From contig OY986969.1 of assembly GCA_963920575.1 (NCBI GenBank), positions 17,345,288-17,409,287 on the forward strand: 64,000 nt of DNA. The letters are read 5' to 3'. The stretch's first letter is position 1; each line of letters begins with the position of its first letter. Below are positions 21,080 through 33,346 of this stretch, in pieces. This DNA is from Narthecium ossifragum (lineage: Eukaryota > Streptophyta > Magnoliopsida > Dioscoreales > Nartheciaceae). Position numbers and translations under genes: made by a program. The notes below the pieces were generated by a model. The model made no database searches. It saw nothing but the letters and a program-made list of their open reading frames with translations, and was not told where the DNA came from.

Positions 21080-22633
21080 CGCACGCCGACAAAAAGCGGG
21101 GCAATTAATCAAAGTAGCAAAACTATTCTAAGCATGCCGGGCACACCTTCGGCCTATTTATACTAAACATTCCCGGGGGTCGTCACTCCCCCGGTTACCC
21201 ATAAAGCGATAGAGCAATCACAAACTATGTATATATATACATAGATATAGCATGCTTATAGAGAAACTGCTTGAAATCGGTAGAAATCGATAAATCGATT
21301 CGAAATACAACTTACAAGGTAATCTGGAGATAAACCCGTCAAAATCCCGATAAAAAGAATATAATACTCAGTACTTATCATTGGGAAAGCCCCACGAGAA
21401 TACCGGGTTGAAAGGAAATCGAAAACATTGAATTCGGATCAATATTAACAATCAACATATAAGATATCGATCTTCTTGGATAAGAAGATCGATAATTTAT
21501 ACGAGTGTTCTCTGCCTTAAGGAAGAGATCGATTTTCACCCAAGCGAAGATCGATCTTCCCTAAGAGAGTCCTCTGTCTGGGAAAGAAGAGATCGATCTT
21601 CATGCTATGAAGATTGATCTTCCATAAGTGCCTCCTCTATCAAACGAAGAGATCGATCTCTTACCAGGGAAGATCGATCCTTCATATGTTGGCAGCCAAG
21701 ATGAATAGTGCCTGAAATCCAATTTCTTGGATTTGATCTATCAAAACGTATCGAAATCAACCCAAATTAAGATGAGGTGTGCAATTGGCTGCGGAGAATC
21801 TAATGACACCATGAAATCCAATGTTCCATGATCAAATCCTTGGGATTAAATCAAATTACCCGAAAGTCGATGAAACCGATGAAAAACTGAATTTGTTGGA
21901 TTTGATCTATCAAACGACGATGGAATGAATTTGCAGGAAGGTCTATCTGATGGCAGGGGATTCATTCATGCAATAAAAATGAAACTCAGATCATGAAATA
22001 TCAGATCTGAGACCGACCTAGTCGAAAAACCGACAAAAATACATAATTCGACCGAAAGAATACAAAAACGCAACCATCACTAGTTTCTAAACATACCATT
22101 GAGCTAGAATATAGAAAACAAAGTATTCCAATACACACAACAACCAGAAATCACAAAAGGCGATCCAAGGGTTACCGATTCACTAGAATCGGGTAGAAAC
22201 ACCTACATGTAGCAACAAACAGGCGATCTACGAATTCCTCGCCTACGATCAACGCGGATCCACGCTGAAAAGCCACAACCCAAGCTCTAGCTGGCAGCCA
22301 AGGGGAGAGAAAAATGAGAGAATAGAAAGAAAGAGAAGAGAGAGAAAAGAAGGGGCTATTTATAGAGATCAGAACCGATCTCGGCCGTCTGATTCGATCT
22401 TTCCCGATCAAGATCCGATCTTCTGATCAGAAGCACCCCTAAGGTCCTAATCAATCCAAGACAGTGTGTGCAACGCGGGTGCAAAACCGACCACCAGAGA
22501 GCAATTTTACCAAATTTCCCCTAGGTCAAAAACAGCCATACGATCATCCGATCGTACTCGACGTGGAACCAAACCAACAGAAAACGCTCCTCGACCTACC
22601 TGGTCGAGCCAAGTTAGAGGAACGGGTCCTCAT
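21080..22633 (-). mobile_element. Tekay-like LTR fragment (D family)
   Basis: Follows the LTR at 53815-57984 from about its 55004 position to the outer end (AGAGGAACGGGTCCTCA), but without the inserted solo LTR. It therefore shows the empty site near 22260-22285. It carries hairpin arrays of AGATCGATC words at 21470-21690 and TATA near 22356-22364. The inner half of the LTR is missing. Confidence 0.8.
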
Positions 22634-22639
22634 ATGCTA

Positions 22640-23050
22640 GCCTTTCTACTGTAACTCCAGTTGGACAGACTTTTGGCGGCGTGTCGACTTTATGAGGCGC
22701 TTTAGGATCCTAAGGGCCTAGTTGTACTTTTCCAGATTCTTGTTGTACAATTAAAATTTAAAGATTGTATTAAATGTATAATATTTCTATTTGAGGAGTT
22801 TTGATATGGACATGTACTTGATGTTTAATATGTATAACTCTGATGTCGAATCTCTAGACTCATTTTTCCTCTAATACTGAAGTTAGATTTAAAACTGTTC
22901 GTATATTGTGAGAAACACAGTTTTGACATTGGAAGTCAAAGTTTTCAAATTAACTATGAAATTGGTAATGTATTACACCAGATTGGAAGTGAATAGTAGC
23001 AGGTCTCCTCACGTCCCGGTCCGGATGGGTTTTTTGGGTCAGGACGTGAC
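22640..23050 (+). mobile_element. Tekay-like LTR end fragment
   Basis: Ends GGATGGGTTTTTTGGGTCAG followed by GACGTGACA, much like the LTR end at 36265-36301. It also resembles the complement of the LTR beginning at 53815. The fragment is AT-rich and non-coding. Confidence 0.65.
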
Positions 23051-23651
23051 AACCAACGCGGCCAAGCCGCATGTCCTTATCCTTCCTCTTCTCCTTCCCT
23101 TGTTCCTGCCCCCCTCTTCCCTCGGCCTCACTCTTCTTCTTTCGGTTCCTCCCTCCCTTTAGGCCCAGGCCTCGCTGGCCTCGTGCCGACCACCTCACGG
23201 AAGACCCACGACTCTCCCCTCTCCTCCTCCCTCTTCCTCATCTCTTCCCTTCCTCCCTCCATCAACCTCCCCCCTACTCCTCGATCTGTCCAGTGCCGCC
23301 AACCCGCGCCGCCGCACTCAAGGAAGGAACCGCGACCCAAGCCATGTTCCCAGCGGCTTCCCACTGACGGTCGCCCAGGCCGTCTGTTCGCCAGACACCG
23401 GCCCAGCGCCACTGTCTCCCGGTTTGCCTCCTCCCACGTCCTTCCTCTTTCCCCTTCATTCCTCCTCCCCCTTCCTACCTGATTTACTCAAGCCTCTCTT
23501 AGTTCTACCCAAACTCCACCACCACCTTCCTTCATCCTCTTCTCCTTTTCCAACCCAAACTGCAACCCTTCTCTCCCACTCCAACTCCACCCCCTCTCTT
23601 CCTATATTAGAACTAACCACCATCTTTTTCCCCTTTCTCCAATCACTCCGG

Positions 23652-23703
<52 letters not shown>

Positions 23704-24262
23704 CTCCCTCACCTCCATTTGTAACCTCCACCCTCGCCTTCACCATCGCACCTCACGCCCACCTCGGCCAACGTCCTGGGGCCCGTATTGTCGCACGTCC
23801 ACATCCCCGTCGTGCCATCGTGCTATTGTGCCGCCCTCTTCAACCTCGGACGACATCAACGTCGTGCCACTCGGCTGCCCACCTCATGCCCGCACTACCT
23901 CACCTCCCGGGGCCACCACGCCGAGACACGACCCCCGCCACCACGCCGAGACACGCGCCGCACCACGCGCCGTGCTATGCCTCCTCTGTGCCACGACCGC
24001 ACCACACCTTGTGCCATGCCCATGTCATGCTGTCCTCCGAGTCTATTTCCATGGCACCAACTTTCGACTTCCGCGCGTCAACTCGAGCCGACTACCCTGG
24101 CTCTTCATCAGGAGAAATTGGGATCACACGCGGGATTCTTCTTCTTCTCCGCCATCATCGGAAAGGAGTATACCAAGTCCCAAGAAACCCGCACGCCAGC
24201 ATTCCATCCACAATGTCCCGGCATGTCAGCCTAAAAGTCATACAAGCTAAACGCTCGTAACA
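23051..24262 (+). mobile_element. CT-rich Tekay-like LTR interior fragment
   Basis: Resembles 30041-31290 in the long LTR to the right: a C/T-rich tract, a CT microsatellite (about 23653-23700) and an ending around GCTCGTAACACTCTTTTCCTC. The 278-residue proline/serine-rich frame is explained by pyrimidine-rich DNA and is not called as a gene. Confidence 0.6.
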
Positions 24263-25538
24263 CTCTTTTCCTCACAATGTTCAACTAAGGTGCATAATAC
24301 GGAATGTAGAGGCTCAAATTGAGGCTCTTGACAAGAGATCTCACTAACATGCTCATCCTTATTTTTTTATAAATGCAAATAAGCACCACATCATCAGTCA
24401 ACACATCATGTATGACTGACAATTCATCACAACAATTCTCGTCATCACTCTCAAAAAGTTGGGGCTTCTAAAACATTATCGAAATACATATAAGGCCCAG
24501 TTTCATTAGGTATGCATTCATCAATATAGCATTCAGGAATATTATTTTAAGGGGCCAGCAAAATATCGTCAATAGTTGCATAATCCGGCAAAGCATTAGA
24601 ACACATCCCATAATAACATGCATCATTGTCATTAGAAAGATAAGCATAACAAGCATTGTCATCACAAAGAGGATGTACTGAATCATTCACATAATTCTCA
24701 ACTAGATCATCATATGAATCCACCATCCAAGCTAGTTGTCCGATCTGTGTTTCTAATTTGGATATGGATTGTGAATGTGAGGCTACATCTCTTCCAATTT
24801 TATCCAATTTATCAATGTTCGCATTCAAGTTAGCATTCATGTTGGCAAGTGTACTCATGATTGTGTTCAAAGTTGGGTCAAAGGGTGCTTGTGAAGGATA
24901 TTACTGTTCAAAACTAGGTGTAAAATTTTAGACCAGTGTTTTTATGTTCCATGGTTGAATGTTAGAATGTTGATAACCTTCTAATTTCCAACTAGGGTAT
25001 GTATCGTCTCCAAAATCCAGATTATAATGGTAGGAATATGGATCATATGACGGGTTTGAGAAATCATGTATCATTGGGTAAGCAGGTGTATATGTCGAGA
25101 GCATGAAATAATCCCACGATGTATCACCCGATGGCATGTAATATTCTGCCATGTTGCAAAATCATTTAAACAAAGGACCACACCAAAGATAAGAAATACT
25201 AACAGTGGGCAGGTCCAAGAGATGACTATCGCTGATACATGCTTTTGTACGACTGGCAGAAACGTCTCAGACAACTACGGAAAAAGAAATTCGGAGTTTA
25301 AAAATACTAACCTGACCGCACAGTCCGACCGATTTCCCTTGGGTCTGATCGATCACTACTTGTAGCAGGCTGCAAGTCCAATATCAGGAAAATCCAATTC
25401 AACAGCTGAAAAAAATTTGAAAATTGTCAAAAAAAAGTCCTAAAAGAACAAAAATCAAGAAAGGAAAAAAAATAAGAAAAATAATTAACTAATCCGAGAC
25501 ATAGAGTAAAAAGAACATCAATAAAACTACCAAAATAA
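24263..25538 (-). pseudogene. Athila-3 internal remnant (gag C-terminal part)
   Basis: Minus-strand frames at 24928-25152 and 24547-24870 follow an Athila primer site. The second has a heptad-like stretch (MNTIMSTLANMNANLNANID) and SKLETQIGQLAWMV, the phrase that ends many Athila gag proteins. An acidic Asn/Asp/Tyr-rich tail follows. The gag core (SLKDKAK-type block) and all enzymes are absent, and the remnant ends at a junction near 24262. It may be a non-autonomous derivative or simply a truncated copy. Confidence 0.65.
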
Positions 25539-25556
25539 TCCCCAGCAACGGCGCCA
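25539..25556 (-). other. Athila-3 primer-binding site (tRNA-Asp)
   Basis: The plus strand reads TCCCCAGCAACGGCGCCA, the complement of TGGCGCCGTTGCTGGGGA, with one change from the expected site. It lies 5 bp from the LTR. Confidence 0.92.
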
Positions 25557-25561
25557 AAAAT

Positions 25562-26938
25562 TGATGGGTTGTGAACGTGTCGTTAAAATATTGCAAACTC
25601 AATCAAATATTAATTTTTTTTATTCAATCACTACACTACTTGATAGAATAGCGGTGAAGTCCGGAGTCGATTCACAGGGAGAACGATGACAGAGATGATA
25701 TCAATTCTCAAAACCCTAAATCTAAGCAAAAAAATCAAAGATAGATTTGAGTTATCTAAAGTAACTAAGAAAAGAAATAAAAGGTTGATCAATTCGAATC
25801 AATGAATTAGTTTCTTAAGAATTACTCAATACGCTCTAGTTTCATTATTAGTCTTCTCTAGTTATTATTTTGTTTACTTCTCTTAAGATTATGAATCATA
25901 TGGCTACAAGCGCATATGAATTCCTAAAAGAAAGTTAATGTTCCCAACAACATAACCTATCTTTGCTTGGCATAGATTGTCTTCAGTACTACGATTACCT
26001 TAAGTTATACTACTCCTAATGATATTGGCATAATCTATCTTCGCTTAGCATAACTGATTACAAAGACAAACCACAAACTTCATGAATACCATAGCATAAA
26101 TCTATATAAGCAATTACAGAAAGCTTGCATGATTAAAACCACTTCAAGGGAGCAGACTCTGTAGTTTCAAATCTCTAATCAATAAAATTGTATTTATGAG
26201 ACCATGTATCGAGAAGTTCAAAAGATTCAAACTAAAGAAAGACCAAAAACTACACTAGGGTTTTATGAGATTCCTAAATACAATAAGTTAGCCACTCATC
26301 TTCTGGATGAAGGCCATCAGATCGGAGAAGAAAGCTGTCACCATCCGCACCCTTGGTGTCTCCTTTTTCCTTCTCCAAGGATAGTCAAAAAGTTGGGAAA
26401 CTCAACCAAGAATAGCCCTATTTATAGGTGCAACCCCAGAATATGGTTAAGGAGTTATAACTGGACTTAAACTCTGATTTTCCTAATTTCATGCTTGGAA
26501 CGTCAACGGACTGATCGATGGACTACAAATCGATCAGTCGGTCCAGTCAGTTTGGCTGGGTCCATTTGTAATTAGCAATTAATTTTTGCAGCTTTTAATT
26601 CAGCTTCAATAGATCTGACTTTGCTTTGAAACTGGCACCAATTTATAAAGAATCGTACAATGCCTTCAACATGAAAGTTTTAGCTCTTCAAGTTTTCTTT
26701 CATCTCCTAAAATTTTAGGATTTTTGGAAATTGGTGAAGTTTCTGATGATTTATTTCCAAACAATCGACGGCTATTTCCAGATCATGCAGGATTTGATTT
26801 TTTTAAACCGAATTTCTTATATTTCTTCTCTTAGCATGTCTAAACTAGAAATTAGGTAATAAATTATCAAATATATCTACTTCTGGGTTAACAAAGATAA
26901 TTTAAGAAATTAAAATAGGTATAATTCATTACTCATCA
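25562..26938 (-). repeat. Athila-3 5' LTR
   Basis: 1377 bp, in minus sense starting TGATGAGTAATGAATT and ending ACAACCCATCA. TATA (CTATAAATAG) is near 26418-26427. A hairpin with arms CTGATCGAT and ATCGATCAG (26508-26550) lies about 90 bp upstream of it. Confidence 0.88.
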
Positions 26939-28564
26939 TGTTCTGATGTGAGCAGCCAGATAAGATGTAACAGGCTCGTCGGAGAAGAGGTGGTTTTTCC
27001 ATCCGAGGGAGTGGGTGAGTGGCTGCACAATTCAAACCTTTTTATATCTTCCAGCTTTGTTTATTCTTTTCTTTGTAGACTTAAATGCCTTTTATTAAAA
27101 ACACTTTTGTATTGTCTCACACGTATATTCATAATTTTGGCAAATGATCTCCGATTACAATGATTCTTGGACTTCGGAAAAGAGAACATCAATATTTACT
27201 ACTATGTTTTTGGCAGAAATTCGAAATTCAAACATTTAAAGGATGAAAGAGGGCTTCAAAGACTATAATTTTGGTTTAATTAATCACCTTTCATTGTTAA
27301 AATAACCATTTCATCCTTTAAATAGTTGAGATTTGGAAAAAAAAATTCAAAGTAAAAGTTTTAGATTTTAATGTCCTCGTTTTTATGTAGTAAGAATCAT
27401 CACGATCCAAAATCATATGCAAAATTTATGAATAAATGTATGAGATGATACAAAAATAGATAAGAGCATTTAAGTCCATAAAAAATAGAAGAAGTCTTAA
27501 AATGCAAAGAAACAAAAAAAAAATCCTAAAGTGCAAACAAAAAATATTAGAGATCTAAATAAAGCAAAATTCACTCACTCCCCCGTTTCACTTTTAAGCA
27601 ACTAAAATCGGCAAAGATTGTAAATAAAGTCCAAGGATAAAGGGTCATGCACACCTCAAGGCTGCAGTTAACACTTATATACTGTTCTACATATCTAAAA
27701 CGTGGAAGTGAATCATATTTATTATGCATCCATGTCCACCATGGAGCAGCCATGCATGAAAGCATGGTCATCACTACCAGAAAGATAGAGACCATTTTGG
27801 CTTGTTATTATTGTTTGGTAACCACTATGGGCAAGACCCTACATGTACGTTAACTTCAAGAGGGTGGTAATCATATATCTTAGAAGAAACTTTAGTACTA
27901 TCAGAATATACTATTCGGGTGTCGTAACGAATTGTACTGCAGATCATATATTTGGTGTGCATGCACCAACTCAAAGCTGTTCCAATAGCATAGTCAAGCA
28001 AAATTAGGTAGTGATGATGATATGTGTTATAGTAACCCTCTCTCAAACGAAACCATCAATCAATAGCTGACTCCCAACCTATCCTAAATCAAACCCCAAT
28101 AGTGCCCTCAAGCCAGACCCATCAGCTAATTACTTCCAGATTGGCATATATGGACATCAATTAACATGTAGAATTAACGTTGAACTCAAGCAACAAGATT
28201 ATTGGCTCCGCTGGTACGATCATCCCATTGTACATGACCTCCACTAATGATGGATTGTTGGCTAGTTAACACGACACGGTTTTTTTGGCTGAATTGCATT
28301 TTGGTACCCCTAGTTTTGATAAATTTACATTATGATACCTCCAAGCATTTGATTCGCTCCACTAGGGCTCCAAGTTTTGAAACATCGCCCGTTTAGTACC
28401 AAACCCCAGAAGCCAATACATGTGCTAATGACAAACTTTAATTTTGATTTCTTTTTATCGAATTTTGACTTTTTTTAACCACTCAGTGATTTACACATGA
28501 CAGAGAGAGAGAGAGGAGAGAGAGAAGTTGAGAGACAAAGGAGAGAGAAGATGAGAGCGTCATC
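26939..28564. other. Unassigned AT-rich stretch
   Basis: No transposon domain or RNA gene was recognised. Apart from the weak peptide candidate at 27571-27795, frames are short and lack domains. The part 28280-28500 has phrasing common in plant intergenic repeats, and a GA microsatellite lies near 28502-28530. Confidence 0.5.
27571..27795 (-). CDS. Possible short secreted peptide, 74 aa
   Basis: The product starts MVSIFLVVMTMLSCMAAP, a plausible signal peptide with cleavage near residue 18. It continues with aromatic-rich sequence and three further cysteines. The start lies in a good plant context (AAAATGGT). No family is recognised. Against it: the mature part has no repeat or spacing typical of known secreted peptides, the stretch is AT-rich, and a GTATATAAG near residue 38 could equally be an intron donor of a decayed gene. 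Chance is a serious alternative. Confidence 0.22.
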   Translation of the reverse strand: MVSIFLVVMTMLSCMAAPWWTWMHNKYDSLPRFRYVEQYISVNCSLEVCMTLYPWTLFTIFADFSCLKVKRGSE

Positions 28565-28949
28565 TCACACCCTTAACGCCGCCTCCTTCTTTGGTGCTTG
28601 CAGCGATGGAGGAGGCAATGCAGCGAAGCACTGCCTAGCTCCGAGGTTGTCTGCTATGAGGTCGTGGTAGGCTACAGCAGGGTCACCCCGAGCGCCTTGG
28701 CCTTGAGGAGGGAGACGCGGGTGACTATCGTGGTGGCAAAATTGAGGAAGCCGTGGAGACAACTGGAGGGGTCTCGGACACCGGCGACAGTGAAGGAGGG
28801 GGCGTCATGGGGCTGGTTGAGGAAGCGATGGTAGTTGAGGAGGAAAACGAACCGTACAAGGGCATCTTGGAGGCAACTTTGTCCTTCTCCGGCAGTGATC
28901 AAGCATCACAACCATCACCATCACGGCCGCCTAGTGGGGGAGCCTAGGA
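28565..28949. other. GC-rich tract of unknown origin
   Basis: Abruptly GC-rich between AT-rich flanks, open in several frames on both strands with no recognisable domain. It could be a captured gene fragment or part of the neighbouring retroelement. Confidence 0.35.
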
Positions 28950-29566
28950 AGTGGATTGGGTGCTCGGAGATGAATTTTGGGAAGCCCGTCGAGACACCCT
29001 CATACTAGAAGAAAGGTGACCCTCAGGCCAAGCCAACCCGGTCTACTTTGCTGCCGATTTAGGGTGCAATGCTAGTTTGACAACATGGGCATGGGATAGC
29101 AAGACACTCTCAGAGCGACTCAGGACCATACGAGTTAGAGTCTGGCGCAGGAATAGATAGCTCATCAAACCACCTAGCAGGCTACGCGAGCGTCCACCCA
29201 AAAAGGACAAGCAGCAACCTATCGAACTCGACGCATCCACTGCAGCCCCCCACCAGCCCTAGAAGTCTTTGAGCCCTCCAAAGTACCGAGATACCATCTT
29301 CAATCAAGGGGGACAACGAGGCAAGAACAAGCAACCGAGCCCTACCCTGCCACTACTAGACACCGGAAGCATCCACACCAACATGGTCAACGCTTTAGGA
29401 GGTCCGCATGAAACGACAAGGGAAATATATGCCCACCAAATCTCGAGCCTCCCCTCCCACCGTGGTAAGTCACCACCAAGTGAGCTTACTACCGCCAACT
29501 GAGCCAAGTAGAAAGACCACGTCACGCAGTCCTTGAAGACAAGGACTCTTTTGAAGACGGAGGGGA
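28950..29566 (+). pseudogene. Tekay-E terminal internal region
   Basis: Ends in the frame LEDKDSFEDGG followed by a purine tract (GAAGACGGAGGGGA, 29553-29566) directly before an LTR start. This is the usual layout at the 3' end of Tekay-like internal regions. The upstream part is full of stops and no enzyme domain is left. Confidence 0.55.
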
Positions 29567-30011
29567 TGTTATGTGTCAAAATTTGAACCTTCAAAAATAG
29601 GACTTGATGCACCTGAGCAGACCGCATGTGGGCCCCGCCTAAATTCAAACCGGCCCAAACATGGGTCGCCCTTCCTTGGAACCGGCCACACAAGGGGCCT
29701 GCTCCCCCTCTTCTGGTCCCGCCAAAAGTGTGATACCTATTCTCTTAGTTTTGTTACCGCTTTCCTAATTTGATTCCATAAGTAGGAAATCATCAAATTA
29801 GAGTTCTATTCTGGTTAGGTCTATTGTATGATGCCTATATAAAGGCCCCCATGACTCAATGAGAAATTGATCAAAAAATAATTAAAATCCCCCAAAGGCT
29901 TCCTCCACTAAAGCTCGGTTCCCTTGATGAAGGGAATGTTTTAGGAAGTTATCTCCCGAGTCCCCCCCCCCCCAGCCTCCTGATAGAGCTCATGGTCTAA
30001 CATTCGTGTTC

Positions 30012-30057
<46 letters not shown>

Positions 30058-32117
30058 GGCCCCCGATGTCAAGTCGGTTGTGACCCACCGCGCCCGACGT
30101 GAAACCCGCTGCGACTGAGGTCACCCCCTGTTTTGTTCCCACTCTCTCTTCTTTCACTCTCTTTCGGATCCTCCTTTCTGTCTCCTCTTCTTGCCCCGCG
30201 CCGCACCATCACAGCCAACCACCCCAAGCCGCCTTCTCTCTCTCAAGCTTCTTCTTGTTTCTTCTCCTTCCCTCGCCTCGGCCCCCCTTCTCCATCTTCT
30301 TCCCCAGCCTCGGCCTCTCACGTGCCGCCTCCCTCACGAAGAGGCAGCTGCCCAAGGCTGGATGCTCTCGCCCCCGATCATCGCCCAGCTCGTCCCCGCC
30401 ACGCAGCCGCTCAACCGCGACCTTCGTCACTGCCCCGGGTTCTCCCAGTTCGCCACCGCTGCCCAACGCCGCCTCCCTTCCTCCCTTCTCCTCCTTTCTT
30501 TTCTCTCTTTTCCTACTTCCCCTCTAACCGGACTCTCCCGTACTCCTACTCCTACCCCAACTCCAAACCCCCGCCGCCTCTTCCTTTCCTTTACTCCACC
30601 TCCACTCGGACTCCTCCTCCTCCACCTTCTCCCACTCAAACTCCACCTCCTCTTTATTATCCAGCCACACACCTTTCCTACTCTTCATTCTCTCACTTCT
30701 GGCACCTCTCTCCCTCTTCCTCCTCACAGCCCCAGCGTCACCGCTATCTCCGGAGCTTGCCACCGCTCGCCACTCGAGCCTCCTATGTCGTCAGCTTCTC
30801 TCCCTTTCCCATTTGGCAACCTCCTCCTCCCGACCGCGGCCCCATGCCACCCGCGCCCTCCCCTCTGGCGCCGCCTCGCCTCCGTGGCCCCTACTATTCT
30901 CATGCCGCCACTCCGCCGTGCCCACCACGATTGTGCCAGCCACCCGCCGACGCCTTCCTCGTCGTCCCGGCCTTGCCTCCGCCTAGAGCTCCGCCATTGG
31001 AGCACCCGAGCCACCCGACACACCTCTCGCGTCGTGCTCGTGCCACTCCAATGCCTCACCATTCTCCTAGTCGACTCCCCTTCCGTTGCAGCAACTTCCA
31101 ACTTCCCTGCGTCGACTCGAGTCGATCACCTCGGTTCCTCATCCGGAGAACTTAGGCTCGCATCTGGGACTCGTCTTTCACTACTATTTTGAAGAAGGAC
31201 CCTAAATCCCAGAGAAACCCCACACCGGCGTTCCACTAGCAACGACCTAGCACGGGAGATTGGAAGGCTTACGAGCAAAATGCTCGTAATACATTTCCTC
31301 CTTTGAATGGGTTTTTAAATTAAGAGAATGGGTTCTTTACGATTTCCTCTTCTCCTACATGTTTGTTAGCATGCTATCATGGTTAGCCTTTAAATCTATC
31401 ATATTTTGTGGTTTTTTAATTGGTATTTTGGGCTTTGGCCTCAATTGAGAGGATTCTTCGAGTTGGGTTTTCAATGGCTTCTCGAACTCTTTTTGCCTGG
31501 ATTTTTTGGTTATGTTGTTCCTAGCATAAGGTAGAGCTCATCTGCAAAATTTCATGTGATTTGGATGATTTATGTGGTAATGATAGCAACTTTTCTATTT
31601 CATTCACCAAGATGTAGTTCGGATATTACAATGAGATTTTGATATCCGTTTGCGCCAATTTTTGGATATGTTATTTTTGATAGTGAGTAGAGTTACATGC
31701 AAATATTCGTATAATTTGGATGAATATATTAGCATTTATGACATCTTTTCCGTTTCAGCCAATTCGGATTTTTCGATCTCGATCACGAAGATTTTGGATT
31801 TATCACTTCCGGACCTCCGCTTAATCTAAATTTTTGATATGTTGTTCCCGATAATTAATACAACATATTTGGATATTTAGATATTATTTTGATGAATTTG
31901 GAGGTAGGTATGATCATTTTATTATTTCTGACTAAAGGTAGTAATAGAGGTTTTCATCTACTTTCTTTCCTCTGTTTGGCTAAATTTTTATATGTGATAG
32001 TGAAGATGTTAGTGAGTATGGATACGAATTTTATGTCAATTGGCTGGATTTAGTGAATGTTATGACTTGTTTATCTACTTGCTAGTTGAATGCCTACTAT
32101 GTACTTAAATATATATG

Positions 32118-32156
<39 letters not shown>

Positions 32157-32159
<3 letters not shown>

Positions 32160-33011
32160 GAATTTTCATGAGGAAACCAGTTCTCTAAGTCTTATATAGG
32201 GAAACAGTATCCTGACCATCCGATAAGGATCTATTTCGATCCTGATCCCATCGGGCGGTCAGTTATTTATCTCACCTGTACTTAACTTCGGCCGTCAGAT
32301 CATCACCCCAACTTAATCCCACCATCCAAGTCATCAACTCCCACTTTCTCTCTCTCCTGCAACCCCACCTGCCACCATCTCCTTTCCCCTTCACCAAGCC
32401 CGATCGTGAAATTCTCCAACAACGCGTCGCCAGCACCGGCGTAGGGGCTCGTCAGCGATGGGGAACTCCGCCAGAAGGGGTCGTCGGGATGAGGGAAACC
32501 TATCCAACGATTCCGATTGGCCGTTGGAATGGTGGTTTGGCGGGATCTGGAGGTACGCCGGCGGTCAGGTTAAAAGAGGACGGCCTTGGGGACGACACCA
32601 ACCTCAGCGAGACTGTATCTGGCTGGCGATCAACGGGAGAAAGTCGTGGAGAGGTTTAGGGAAGGTCTGGGGTAGTTTTAGGGCGAGATCGGGGTCGGGC
32701 ATGGGTTAAAGGCGGTGGTTGTGGTTTTTGGGTTGCCATAGGGTTCACCGGACAGGACGAGGGTGGTGGCTAAGGAGTAAGACGGGGTCATGGGAGCTCA
32801 GGGAAGAGGACTGAGGACTTGGATAACGACAGGGATGGCCGGGAAGGCGAGGTAGAGGTGGTGATCGGCGGTGGGCTAGAGATTGGGTACGGGAGAGAAG
32901 GAACGAGGAAGATGACGATGTGGGCTGGTGATCAGGACCGAAATAAATCTGACGGTCATGATGCTGATTCTTTGTATAAGACTTAAAGAACTGGTTTTCT
33001 CCTAAAAATTC

Positions 33012-33014
<3 letters not shown>
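32157..33014. mobile_element. MULE-like foldback element with gene-like GC-rich core
   Basis: Long terminal inverted repeats of roughly 90 bp. The left arm starts GAGGAATTTTCATGAGGAAA and the right arm, complemented, GAGGAATTTTTAGGAGAAAA. Both continue with ACCAGTTCT.TAAGTCTTATA and a TTTCG.TCCTGATC block. The core is GC-rich with an 83-residue frame (32458-32709) of no known family. Long arms and a GC-rich core suggest a Mutator-like, possibly Pack-MULE, element. The simple repeats on both sides hide any target duplication. Confidence 0.7.
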
Positions 33015-33086
<72 letters not shown>

Positions 33087-33346
33087 CTATTGGTCGAGCC
33101 CTCCGTGTGGTTAATGTGTTTAACCAAGGGAATCATGCCTCTTGGGATGTTTAGTTAAATAATTGGCCGACGGTGTGCCTTCAATGAATGGTTAGGTAAT
33201 GGGCGAAAGTGTACCGTTGTTGAATGTTTAGTTATGTGATTGGTTTGGCATGTTTCCAAGTATGTTGGAATGTTAGTGAGCCCTTGAGGGTTTAGATACT
33301 TATCATTCTTTGCTTATATCATGTTGAGACCTCTTATGATATTATG

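Noticed and set aside
23424..24260. 278-residue plus-strand frame
   Set aside because: Same pyrimidine-rich LTR type, includes a CT microsatellite translated as a Leu/Ser run; no domain.
30133..31192. Plus-strand frames of 333-340 residues, rich in Pro and Ser
   Set aside because: They overlap each other in two frames inside a C/T-rich LTR tract and contain no domain; composition explains them.
32458..32709. 83-residue frame as a host gene
   Set aside because: No domain, lies inside the foldback element; at most a captured fragment.
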